Positions 6,479 to 14,885 of a DNA stretch of 14,885 nucleotides are shown piece after piece (position 1 is the first letter of the stretch; each line of letters opens with the position of its first letter). This DNA is from Massilia sp. UBA2604 (GTDB lineage: Bacteria; Pseudomonadota; Gammaproteobacteria; Burkholderiales; Burkholderiaceae_D). Where the stretch lies: positions 1-14,885 of the forward strand of contig DDKG01000304.1 of NCBI GenBank assembly GCA_002339265.1, in the 5' to 3' direction. The translations under genes and the position numbers were made by a program. Under the pieces are notes generated by a model that saw nothing but the letters and a program-made list of their open reading frames with translations, did not search any database and was not told the DNA's origin.

Positions 6479-7744
6479 ATGGCGCACGCTTGCGGCGTTG
6501 ACTTCGGCACGTCCAACTCCACTGTCGGCTGGCTCCGCCCAGGCTCGACCCACTCCGCCCCCACGGCGCTCCTGACCCTTGAGGACGGCAAGCCGACCTT
6601 GCCCTCGGTGGTCTTCTTCAACGCCGACGACGAGCGGGTCAGCTATGGGCGCGCGGCGCTGGCCGAATACCTCGAAGGCTACGAAGGGCGTCTCATGCGC
6701 TCGCTCAAGAGCCTGCTCGGCACCAGCCTGATCGACGGCCAGACCGAGGTCGCCGGCCGCGCGCTGCCATTCCGTGCGCTGCTGTCGCAGTTCATCGGCG
6801 AAGTCAAGCGCCGCGCCGAACGCGAAGCCTGCGTGCCGTTCGAGCGCGCGGTGTTCGGTCGCCCGGTGTTCTTCATTGACGACGACCCCGAGGCCGACCA
6901 GCTGGCCGAAGATACGCTGCGCGAGGTCGCGCTGGCGGTGGGCTTCAAGGACATCGGCTTCCAGTACGAGCCGATCGCCGCCGCATTCGACTACGAAGCG
7001 CGCATCGACCGCGAAGAGCTGGTGCTGATCGCCGACATCGGCGGCGGCACCTCCGACTTTTCGCTGCTGCGCCTCGGCCCGCAGCGCGCCGGCCGCAGCG
7101 ACCGGCGCGACGACATCCTGGCCAATGGCGGCGTGCACATCGGCGGCACCGACTTCGACAAGTACCTGAGCCTGGCCAGCGTGATGCCGCTGCTCGGCTA
7201 CGGCAGCAGCCTGCGCTCGGGCGCGGCGATCCCGTCCAGTTATTATTTCAACCTGGCGACCTGGCACACGATCAACCAGGCCTATACGCGCAAGAGCGTG
7301 ACCCAGCTGGCTGACCTGGCGCGCGACGCGGCCGAACCGGCTAAAATCGCACGCTTGCAGGACCTGATCGACGAGCGCGCCGGCCACTGGCTGGCGATCC
7401 AGGTCGAGGGCGCCAAGATCGCGCTGTCCGGCGCCGACATGGTGCGCCTGCAGCTCGATCGCCTGTCGCCGCCGGAGACGCTCGACGTCGCCCGCGCCCA
7501 GTTCGAGACGGCCATCGCCGGCCTGGTCGACCAGGTGGCGACCACGGTAAATAAACTGTTCGCGGATGCCGGGGTGCAGCCGGAAGACGTGGATACGGTA
7601 TTCTTCACGGGTGGCTCGAGCGGCGTCGGCCTGCTGCGCGATCGCATCGGCGCCATGGTGCCCGGCGCGCGCCGCGTGGAGGGCGACCTGTTCGGCAGCA
7701 TCGGCACCGGCCTGGCGCTGGATGCGCTGCGCAGGTTCGGCTGA
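6479..7744 (+). CDS. yegD: YegD-type Hsp70-like ATPase
   Basis: This 421-residue actin-fold ATPase is of the Hsp70 superfamily and lacks the C-terminal substrate-binding domain of DnaK. It resembles E. coli YegD throughout. It has phosphate-1 loop GVDFGTSNST (6-15), FQYEPIAAAFDYEA (161-174), phosphate-2 loop ADIGGGTSDFSLLRLGPQ (185-202), HIGGTDFD (220-227), and adenosine motif FFTGGSSGVGLL (375-386). The start ATG 6479 has AAAGG 5 bases upstream and places the first beta strand properly; the open frame continues upstream to 6377 without a good site. It is divergent from the cyanophycin operon and 41 bases ahead of an exonuclease gene, with which it may be co-transcribed. The role of YegD is not established. 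A chaperone-like role is the general family expectation, and any link to cyanophycin granules is speculation. Confidence 0.88.
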   Translation: MAHACGVDFGTSNSTVGWLRPGSTHSAPTALLTLEDGKPTLPSVVFFNADDERVSYGRAALAEYLEGYEGRLMRSLKSLLGTSLIDGQTEVAGRALPFRALLSQFIGEVKRRAEREACVPFERAVFGRPVFFIDDDPEADQLAEDTLREVALAVGFKDIGFQYEPIAAAFDYEARIDREELVLIADIGGGTSDFSLLRLGPQRAGRSDRRDDILANGGVHIGGTDFDKYLSLASVMPLLGYGSSLRSGAAIPSSYYFNLATWHTINQAYTRKSVTQLADLARDAAEPAKIARLQDLIDERAGHWLAIQVEGAKIALSGADMVRLQLDRLSPPETLDVARAQFETAIAGLVDQVATTVNKLFADAGVQPEDVDTVFFTGGSSGVGLLRDRIGAMVPGARRVEGDLFGSIGTGLALDALRRFG

Positions 7745-7785
7745 AATTCGGTCAGAACAGCGTCCGTACAATATAGGAACAAGCG

Positions 7786-8445
7786 ATGAGTGTTTATGAT
7801 CGACCGCTGGTGATGCTCGACTTCGAGACCACCGGCCTGTCGCCCGAGATGGGCGACCGCATCACCGAAGTGGCGGCGCTGCGCATCGTCGGCGGCGAAG
7901 TGACCGAGCGCTACGTCTCGCTGGTCAACTGCGGCGTGCGCGTCCCGTCCTTCATCACCCAGCTGACCGGGATCACGCAAGAGATGGTCGACGGCGCGCC
8001 GCCGGCGCACCAGGTGGTGCCCGAACTGCTCGACTTCATCGGTGGCGACGTGCTGTCGGCCCACAATGCCAGCTTCGACGAGAAGTTCCTCAAGGCCGAA
8101 GGCGCGCGCTTCGGCCGCGCCACCGCGCACACCGGGCTGGTGTGTTCGCTGAAGCTGTCGCGCCGCCTGTTCCCGGGCCTGACCAGCTACAAGCTGGGCC
8201 TGCTCTCGCGCCAGCTCGGCATCGAGTTCCGCGGCACGGCTCACCGGGCCGAGGCCGATGCCCAGGTCGCCGCCGACGTGCTGCTGCACGCCGCGCGCCA
8301 CCTCGGCCGCACCTGCGGCATCGAGCAGGTCGAGCCGGCGCTGCTGGTCTCGATCAACAAGGTCGCGGCCGCCAAGATCCCGGCCTTCCTCGACAAGTAC
8401 GCGGCCACCGTGCGCGACCGCCGCGCCGCGGCCGTCCCCGCCTGA
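7786..8445 (+). CDS. DEDDh-family 3'-5' exonuclease (DnaQ/PolC-epsilon like)
   Basis: This 219-residue protein has the complete DEDDh catalytic set: Asp12 and Glu14 in MLDFETTG, Asp98 in SAHNASFD, and His153 and Asp158 in AHRAEADAQVA. The fold fills residues 5-172; the remaining 45 residues are a basic, alanine-rich tail with no domain I recognise. It would remove nucleotides from 3' ends of DNA or RNA with two metal ions. It is a stand-alone exonuclease, without GIY-YIG or polymerase domains, so it may be a proofreading-like or repair enzyme, or an RNase T/oligoribonuclease-like one; sequence alone does not decide. ATG 7786 has AGGA at 7775-7778, 7 bases upstream. It follows yegD by 41 bases on the same strand. 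Confidence 0.85.
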   Translation: MSVYDRPLVMLDFETTGLSPEMGDRITEVAALRIVGGEVTERYVSLVNCGVRVPSFITQLTGITQEMVDGAPPAHQVVPELLDFIGGDVLSAHNASFDEKFLKAEGARFGRATAHTGLVCSLKLSRRLFPGLTSYKLGLLSRQLGIEFRGTAHRAEADAQVAADVLLHAARHLGRTCGIEQVEPALLVSINKVAAAKIPAFLDKYAATVRDRRAAAVPA

Positions 8446-8464
8446 GCTGACTGAACCATCCGTG

Positions 8465-8482
8465 GCGGCGCGCGTGCGCCGC
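8465..8482. terminator. GC-rich hairpin behind the exonuclease gene
   Basis: A perfect 7-base stem (GCGGCGC at 8465-8471, GCGCCGC at 8476-8482) with loop GCGT begins 20 bases after the exonuclease stop. There is no T run behind it, so it is at best a pause or transcript-end protection structure. Such hairpins also arise by chance at this GC content. Confidence 0.35.
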
Positions 8483-8575
8483 TGACCGTCCGATTGTGCG
8501 GTCGCAAATCCCGAATCCCTCGCTCTCCTTAAAATTTTAACAAGGGGATTAACAGCGACCGCCGAGAGGATTTCG

Positions 8576-10000
8576 ATGAGCGAGGATGCCGCCCGACAGG
8601 GCACCGCCACCTACGAGTGGTTCGAGCGCGCCGCCAGCGGCGGCAATCCCTACGCCCAGTTCAACCTGGCCCAACTGTACCTGCGCGGCGACGGCGTCGC
8701 GCGCGACGATGCGAAAGCCGCCGCCTGGATGGCGCGCGCGGCCCAGCAGGGGCTGGCCTACGCCCAGAACTACCTGGGCACCATGTACTACAACGGCCGC
8801 GGCATGTGCCGCGACCACGCGCGCGCGGCGCACTGGTTCCAGCGCGCGGCGGAGCAGGGCGACCGCTCGGCCCAGCACAATCTCGGCCTCCTGTACCGCA
8901 AGGGCCGCGGCGTGCCGCGTTCGCACGGTGCGGCGATCGCCTGGTTCTACCGCGCCGCCGAACAAGGCATGGCGCGCGCCCAGGCCCAGCTCGCCGAAGG
9001 CTATCTGCACGGCCTCGGCGTCAACGTCAGCCACCCGCTGGCGATGGCATGGTTCCGCAAGGCCGCGATGCAGGGCTACGTGCCGGCGCAGGTGCAGTTG
9101 GCGCAGATGTATGCGCGCGGCCAGGGTGTGGCGCCCAGTCCCGGCCAGGCCCTGTACTGGTTCCGCCATGCGGCCGGGGCGGGCGACCCCAGCGCCCAGC
9201 GCCAGCTGGGCCTGGCCTATGCCGAAGGCCGCGGCGCCGGGCCTGATCCGGCGCTGGCCATCCAGTGGCTCGAACGCGCGGCGGCCGGCGGCGAACGCGA
9301 GGCGCTGTATGTGCTGGGCGGCCTCCTGTCCGGTGGCGGCATTTTGCGCGACAGCGCCCGCGCGCTGCGCTGCTATATGCAGGCCGCCGAGCAGGGCCAC
9401 GTGCAGGCCCAGTACCGGGTGGCGCGCATGCTGGCCGGCGGCTGCGGCGTGCAGCGCGATCCGGCGCGCGCGCTCGAGTTCTACCTGCAGGCCGCCGAGG
9501 GCGGCGCGGCCAATGCCCAGTTCGCGCTGGGCCTGCTCTACGCCAAGGGCCAGGGCGTGCCGCGCGACCTGGCCCAGGCCGCGGCCTGGTATCGGCGCGC
9601 CGCCCAGCAGGGCGACGCCAGCGCCCAGAACAACCTCGGCGCCATGTACGCCGCCGGAGAAGGCGTGCCGCGCGACGACATCCTGGCCGCACACTGGTAC
9701 CGTCTCGCCGCCCGCCAAGACCATGCGCCGGCCCAGCACAACCTGGGCGGGCTGTACGCTGCCGGGCGCGGCGTCGCGAAGAATCCGGTGCGCGCCTGCA
9801 TGTGGGCCTGGCTGGCGCGCCAGGGCCGCGGCCTCGACAAGGCCGCGCCGGCCGACGTCGCGCTGGCGGCCAGCACGGCGGCCAACGACTATACCGCCTT
9901 GCTGAGTCCGGCCGAGCGGAGCCGGGCGCGGGCGCTGGTGGAGCGCTGGCTGGCGTCGAAGACGAGTCCGCGCCGGCTGCTCGGGCGCACCGGCGCATGA
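8576..10000 (+). CDS. Sel1-like repeat protein, eleven repeats
   Basis: This 474-residue protein is built almost wholly from Sel1-like repeats, 36-residue helical hairpins of the TPR class that act as protein-protein scaffolds. I count eleven from about residue 24 to 418, each of the form AQ-x-x-LG-x-x-Y-x-x-G-x-GV-x-RD with A-x-x-W then AA-x-QG. Repeat 7 (REALYVLGGLLSGGG) is the most divergent and repeat 11 is atypical at its end. A preceding half repeat (TYEWFERAASGG) acts as cap, and a basic alanine/arginine-rich helix follows. No signal peptide or membrane segment is seen, so it is probably cytoplasmic, unlike many Sel1 proteins that are exported. ATG 8576 has a strong GAGAGGA 5 bases upstream. 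The 130-base gap before it includes the AT-only palindrome TTAAAATTTTAA (8529-8540), possibly part of its promoter. Its partner is unknown. Confidence 0.9.
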   Translation: MSEDAARQGTATYEWFERAASGGNPYAQFNLAQLYLRGDGVARDDAKAAAWMARAAQQGLAYAQNYLGTMYYNGRGMCRDHARAAHWFQRAAEQGDRSAQHNLGLLYRKGRGVPRSHGAAIAWFYRAAEQGMARAQAQLAEGYLHGLGVNVSHPLAMAWFRKAAMQGYVPAQVQLAQMYARGQGVAPSPGQALYWFRHAAGAGDPSAQRQLGLAYAEGRGAGPDPALAIQWLERAAAGGEREALYVLGGLLSGGGILRDSARALRCYMQAAEQGHVQAQYRVARMLAGGCGVQRDPARALEFYLQAAEGGAANAQFALGLLYAKGQGVPRDLAQAAAWYRRAAQQGDASAQNNLGAMYAAGEGVPRDDILAAHWYRLAARQDHAPAQHNLGGLYAAGRGVAKNPVRACMWAWLARQGRGLDKAAPADVALAASTAANDYTALLSPAERSRARALVERWLASKTSPRRLLGRTGA

Positions 10001-10200
10001 GCATGCACTCAGGTCGTGGCGCCTTGCGCGGATGTTCGGCCTACGTCCGGCGCATCCCGCCATGCGTGTCACATAGGCCGTCAATACGCGCCCGCGCGCC
10101 AGCGCCGAATGGGCGGCCGGGCCATACTCAAGCCTGTCATTTCGCGCTATGATGCCCTGCGGCCACAAGCCCAACCATCATTCAACAGCCCGAGAAGAAT

Positions 10201-12369
<2,169 letters not shown>

Positions 12370-12383
12370 TCACTGCATCGTTA

Positions 12384-12487
12384 CCGTGGGGTGGACGGGT
12401 CTCCCGTCCACGCGTTCAAACCTGTTCCGCGCATCGGCGACGCTCACCAGAGTTGAACGCGTGGATGGCAGAGCCATCCACCCTACC
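12384..12487. repeat. Paired REP-like element (two inverted hairpin units)
   Basis: Two units face each other in the gap between convergent genes. Unit 1 has stem GTGGACGGG (12391-12399), loop TCT, and CCCGTCCAC (12403-12411), followed by GCGTTCAA. Unit 2, inverted, has TTGAACGC, then GTGGATGGC (12461-12469), loop AGA, and GCCATCCAC (12473-12481). Read in the same orientation, both units share stem length, loop and the GCGTTCAA tail. The two stems differ at two base pairs, and both changes are compensated. This is the layout of a BIME-type pair. It may also act as a bidirectional terminator for the oligopeptidase and the facing regulator gene. Confidence 0.85.
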
Positions 12488-13058
12488 TGTGTACTACCAC
12501 CAATACGGCTTTCGCCTCGGTCTTCCCCGTATTCCGAATCACATGGTTCTGATCGGCCGGATACCTTGCAGTCGCCCCATGCCGCACCTTCCGCTTCTCG
12601 TTCCCCACTTCCAGCTCGACCGTACCAGTGATCACCGTCAGGTGTTCCCCAGTCCCCGGATCGTGGGCCTGCGAGGCCAGTTCTCCCCCCGGCGCCAGGA
12701 TCAGCTCATACCATTCATACTTGCCGGCGAGATCCATCGGCCCCAGGATGCGCAGTGAATAGCCGGCATGGGCGCCGGGCAGGGTAGGGATCTCGTGGGC
12801 GTCGACCACCCGGATCAGCTCCGCGGTGCGAACCTCGGACGACAGCAGCTCGCCGATCTGCACCCCGAGCGCATTGGCCAGGCGCCAGGTGATGGCAATG
12901 GTCGGATTCGCCTTCTCGCGCTCGATCTGGGACAGCATCGATTTCGAGACGCCGGCAATACGCGACAGGTCTTCGAGCGTCAGCCCCCGCGCCAGCCGCA
13001 GGCGTTGTAGTGTGGCGCCAACTTCTGGTGGGGCATTGTTTGTTAGAGTGGTACTCAT
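12483..13058 (-). CDS. XRE-family regulator with C-terminal cupin domain
   Basis: This 191-residue transcription regulator has an XRE/HTH_3 DNA-binding domain at residues 13-68 (LQRLRLARGLTLEDLSRIAGVSKSMLSQIEREKANPTI) and a small cupin domain at about 108-190 (LAPGGELASQAHDPGTGEHLTVITGTVELEVG). Proteins with this layout usually sense a small metabolite through the cupin. The start ATG 13058 puts the HTH at the usual distance; the frame is open to ATG 13136, but that would extend over the predicted promoter. Its ribosome site is weak (GGA just ahead of the ATG). It is divergent from kbl, so control of kbl-tdh and of itself is the natural inference. The stop TAG (12485-12483) lies in the edge of the REP-like element, so the last residues may have been shaped by the repeat. 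The ligand is unknown. Confidence 0.9.
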   Translation of the reverse strand: MSTTLTNNAPPEVGATLQRLRLARGLTLEDLSRIAGVSKSMLSQIEREKANPTIAITWRLANALGVQIGELLSSEVRTAELIRVVDAHEIPTLPGAHAGYSLRILGPMDLAGKYEWYELILAPGGELASQAHDPGTGEHLTVITGTVELEVGNEKRKVRHGATARYPADQNHVIRNTGKTEAKAVLVVVHR

Positions 13059-13100
13059 TTTCCGTTGGGTGCCTGTATGCGTATTGCCTAATGCAAATTG

Positions 13101-13130
13101 CTTATAAGTATATTGGAAGCTGCTTGCCAA
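13101..13130 (-). promoter_or_regulatory. Candidate promoter of the XRE-cupin gene
   Basis: On the minus strand TTGGCA (complement of 13125-13130) is 18 bases from TATAAG (complement of 13101-13106); each matches the sigma-70 consensus at five of six positions. The start of transcription would fall near 13094, about 36 bases before the ATG at 13058. The short palindrome GCAAATTGC (13093-13101) sits at that point. Confidence 0.45.
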
Positions 13131-13152
13131 GTTCATTGGCTGGGCGTAATAT
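13124..13152 (+). promoter_or_regulatory. Candidate promoter of kbl-tdh
   Basis: TTGCCA (13124-13129, five of six) is 17 bases from TAATAT (13147-13152, four of six). Its -35 box shares five bases with the -35 box proposed for the divergent regulator gene, making a back-to-back arrangement. The expected transcription start near 13159 lies in the centre of a perfect palindrome. Confidence 0.4.
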
Positions 13153-13166
13153 TCAATATATTGAAT
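13151..13166. promoter_or_regulatory. 16-base perfect palindrome, candidate operator
   Basis: ATTCAATATATTGAAT is a perfect palindrome beginning in the predicted kbl -10 box and covering the predicted start of transcription. Such a site suits a dimeric HTH protein, and the adjacent XRE-cupin gene is the obvious candidate. Binding there would block kbl transcription. The assignment is inferred from position and symmetry. Confidence 0.55.
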
Positions 13167-13230
13167 TTCTGTTCGAGATAGCGAACCAGTTCTCTACATC
13201 GAACGAGCCAACGGTACAACATCCGCCGAC

Positions 13231-13254
13231 CGCCGGTCAAGCCGCCGGTCAAGC
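13231..13254. repeat. 12-base tandem repeat in the kbl leader
   Basis: CGCCGGTCAAGC occurs twice in succession (13231-13242, 13243-13254), 27 bases before the kbl start. It lies in the predicted untranslated leader and is probably a slippage duplication. Confidence 0.8.
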
Positions 13255-13281
13255 CAAACCAACAGGGAACAGGGGAACACC

Positions 13282-14487
13282 ATGAGCGATCAAGCTTTCT
13301 ACAGCAACCTGCAGCAAAAACTCGCGACCTTGAAGATTGATGGCCTGTTCAAGCCCGAGCGCGTGCTGGCCTCGCGCCAGGGCGCCGAAGTGGTGGCGCA
13401 GGATGGCCGTACCTTGATCAATATGTGCGCCAATAACTACCTGGGCCTGTCGGGCGACGTCGAGACCCAGAAAGCGGCCGCCGCCGCCCTGGAAAAGTAC
13501 GGTTACGGCCTGTCGTCGGTGCGCTTCATCTGCGGCACCCAGACCGTGCACAAGGAACTCGAAAGCGCGCTGTCCAAGTTCCTCGGCACCGAAGACACCA
13601 TCCTGTATGCGGCCGCCTTCGACGCCAATGGCGGCGTGTTCGAACCGCTGTTCGACGAGAATGACGCCATCATCTCGGACGCCCTCAACCACGCTTCGAT
13701 CATCGACGGCGTGCGCCTGTGCAAGGCCGCGCGCTACCGCTACGCCAACAACGACATGGCCGATCTCGAGAAGCAGCTGATCGCAGCGGCCGAAGCAGGC
13801 AAGCGCCACAAGATCATCGTCACCGACGGTGTGTTCTCGATGGACGGCACCATCGCCCAGCTGGACAAGATCGTCGAGCTGGCCGAAAAATACGGCGCGC
13901 TGACCATGATCGACGAATCGCACGCTTCCGGCTTCATGGGCGCGACCGGTCGCGGCACCCACGAGCATTGCGGCGTGATCGGCAAGATCGACATCATCAC
14001 CGGCACCCTGGGCAAGGCCCTGGGCGGCGCGATGGGCGGTTTCACCTCCGGCAAGAAGGAAGTCATCGAAACCCTGCGCCAGAAGTCGCGTCCCTACCTG
14101 TTCTCGAACACGCTGGCGCCGATGATCGCCGGCGCCTCGCTGGCGGTGCTGGAGCGCATCTCCAAGTCGACCGAGCTGCGCGACCGCCTGCACGAGAACA
14201 CCGCCTACTTCCGCAAGGAGATCGAGCGCATCGGCTTCACCATCAAGCCGGGCACCCACCCGGTGGTGCCGGTGATGCTGTTCGAAGCGCCGGTGGCGCA
14301 GAAATTCGCGGCCCGCATGTTCGAACTGGGCGTGCTGCTGTCGGGCTTCTTCTATCCGGTGGTGCCGATGGGCCAGGCGCGCGTGCGTGTGCAGCTGTCG
14401 GCGGCCCATACCCGCGAGCAGCTCGACACGGTACTGAAGGCCTTCGAGCAGGCTGGTAAGGAACTGGGCATCATCAAGAACAACTAA
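13282..14487 (+). CDS. kbl: 2-amino-3-ketobutyrate CoA ligase (glycine C-acetyltransferase)
   Basis: This 401-residue pyridoxal-phosphate enzyme of the alpha-oxoamine synthase family cleaves 2-amino-3-oxobutyrate with CoA to glycine and acetyl-CoA, the second step of threonine breakdown. Its length matches E. coli Kbl (398). Signature stretches include INMCANNYLGLSG (46-58), RFICGTQTVHKELE (82-95), IDESHASGFMGATGRG (about 210-225) and TGTLGKALGGAMGG, with Lys245 as the expected cofactor-binding lysine. ATG 13282 has AGGGGA at 13271-13276, 5 bases upstream. It is followed after 26 bases by an SDR-type threonine dehydrogenase, which makes its substrate. Related family members (serine palmitoyltransferase, KAPA synthase, ALA synthase) are excluded by the close Kbl motifs and by the neighbour. 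Confidence 0.97.
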   Translation: MSDQAFYSNLQQKLATLKIDGLFKPERVLASRQGAEVVAQDGRTLINMCANNYLGLSGDVETQKAAAAALEKYGYGLSSVRFICGTQTVHKELESALSKFLGTEDTILYAAAFDANGGVFEPLFDENDAIISDALNHASIIDGVRLCKAARYRYANNDMADLEKQLIAAAEAGKRHKIIVTDGVFSMDGTIAQLDKIVELAEKYGALTMIDESHASGFMGATGRGTHEHCGVIGKIDIITGTLGKALGGAMGGFTSGKKEVIETLRQKSRPYLFSNTLAPMIAGASLAVLERISKSTELRDRLHENTAYFRKEIERIGFTIKPGTHPVVPVMLFEAPVAQKFAARMFELGVLLSGFFYPVVPMGQARVRVQLSAAHTREQLDTVLKAFEQAGKELGIIKNN

Positions 14488-14513
14488 GCATCAAGCAAAG
14501 CAAGGAACACAGC

Positions 14514-14885
14514 ATGGAACGCATCCTCATCATCGGCGCCAATGGTCAGATCGGCAGTGAACTGGTCAGCGCACTGGCCGACAAGCACGGCGCGCAGAAC
14601 GTGATCGCCTCGGACATCGGCGACAAGAACCTGTACGGCGCGGCGCGCTACACCGTGCTGAATGTGCTGGACAAGGACAGCCTGGCGCGCCTGGTGGCGC
14701 ATGAAGGCATCACCCAGGTCTACCAGCTGGCAGCCATGCTGTCGGCCACCGGAGAGAAGGCGCCTTTGACGGCCTGGAGCCTGAACATGGATGGCCTGCT
14801 CAACATCCTCGAGATCGCGCGCGAACGCGGCGAAGCGGGCAAGCCCCTGAAGGTGTTCTGGCCATCGTCGATCGCCGCCTTCGGC
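14514..14885 (+). CDS. tdh: L-threonine 3-dehydrogenase, SDR (epimerase-like) type, N-terminal part
   Basis: These are the first 124 residues of an NAD-dependent enzyme that oxidises L-threonine to 2-amino-3-oxobutyrate; the gene continues past the right edge. The dinucleotide-binding motif is IIGANGQIGSEL (6-17). The block YQLAAMLSATGEKAP, followed by LNMDGLLNILEIAR and FWPSSIAAFG, is typical of the extended-SDR threonine dehydrogenases and differs from UDP-sugar epimerases. ATG 14514 has AAGGA at 14502-14506, 7 bases upstream. The 26-base gap to kbl indicates one operon and fixes the function. E. coli uses an unrelated zinc-containing alcohol-dehydrogenase type Tdh for the same step. Confidence 0.92.
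   Translation, partial: MERILIIGANGQIGSELVSALADKHGAQNVIASDIGDKNLYGAARYTVLNVLDKDSLARLVAHEGITQVYQLAAMLSATGEKAPLTAWSLNMDGLLNILEIARERGEAGKPLKVFWPSSIAAFG

Noticed and set aside
7744..7785. A TACAAT hexamer at 7767-7772 as promoter of the exonuclease gene
   Set aside because: No acceptable -35 box is at the right distance, and the start of transcription would fall on or after the ribosome site.
10010..10070. A possible REP-like hairpin around GGATGTTCGGCCTACGTCC in the gap before the oligopeptidase gene
   Set aside because: Part of it recalls enterobacterial REP wording, but the arms pair poorly and there is no second copy in the window.

Overview
The window is high-GC DNA from what is most likely a betaproteobacterium of the Oxalobacteraceae (Massilia/Telluria type). 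That is an inference from three things: a pair of cyanophycin synthetases, a short-chain-dehydrogenase type threonine dehydrogenase behind kbl, and abundant small intergenic palindromic repeats. No rRNA, tRNA, transposase gene, phage gene or CRISPR array is visible.

Left third (1-6264): a cyanophycin (multi-L-arginyl-poly-L-aspartate) locus. The C-terminal half of one cyanophycin synthetase runs in from the left edge on the + strand (1-1383). Facing it, tail to tail, is a minus-strand operon read in the order isoaspartyl peptidase (5353-6264), cyanophycinase (4478-5356), second complete cyanophycin synthetase (1893-4481). Both junctions in this operon are 4-base ATGA overlaps. Together these genes cover polymer synthesis, cutting of the polymer to beta-Asp-Arg dipeptides, and cleavage of the dipeptides. 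The complete synthetase has intact ATP-grasp and Mur-ligase motifs, but where many CphA1 proteins carry an H-x-x-E-H motif in the N domain it has Y-x-x-E-Q. The 509-base gap between the two synthetase genes holds a composite 105-base repeat in two copies (about 87% identical), extra solo copies of its 17-base core, and a rho-independent terminator for the minus-strand operon.

Middle (6265-10000), all + strand: a YegD-type Hsp70-like ATPase divergent from the cyanophycin operon, a DEDDh 3'-5' exonuclease 41 bases behind it, and a cytoplasmic protein made almost entirely of eleven Sel1-like repeats.

Right third (10001-14885): an exported S9A prolyl oligopeptidase (+), then a paired REP-like element with compensatory stem changes (12384-12487) that abuts the stop codon of a convergent XRE-cupin regulator (minus, 12483-13058). 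The regulator is divergent from kbl (13282-14487), which is followed by the start of an SDR-type threonine dehydrogenase (14514 to the edge). Kbl and this dehydrogenase form the two-step threonine-to-glycine route. The regulator/kbl gap contains candidate back-to-back promoters with overlapping -35 boxes and a perfect 16-base palindrome at the predicted kbl transcription start. The XRE-cupin protein is therefore a good candidate for local control of threonine catabolism.
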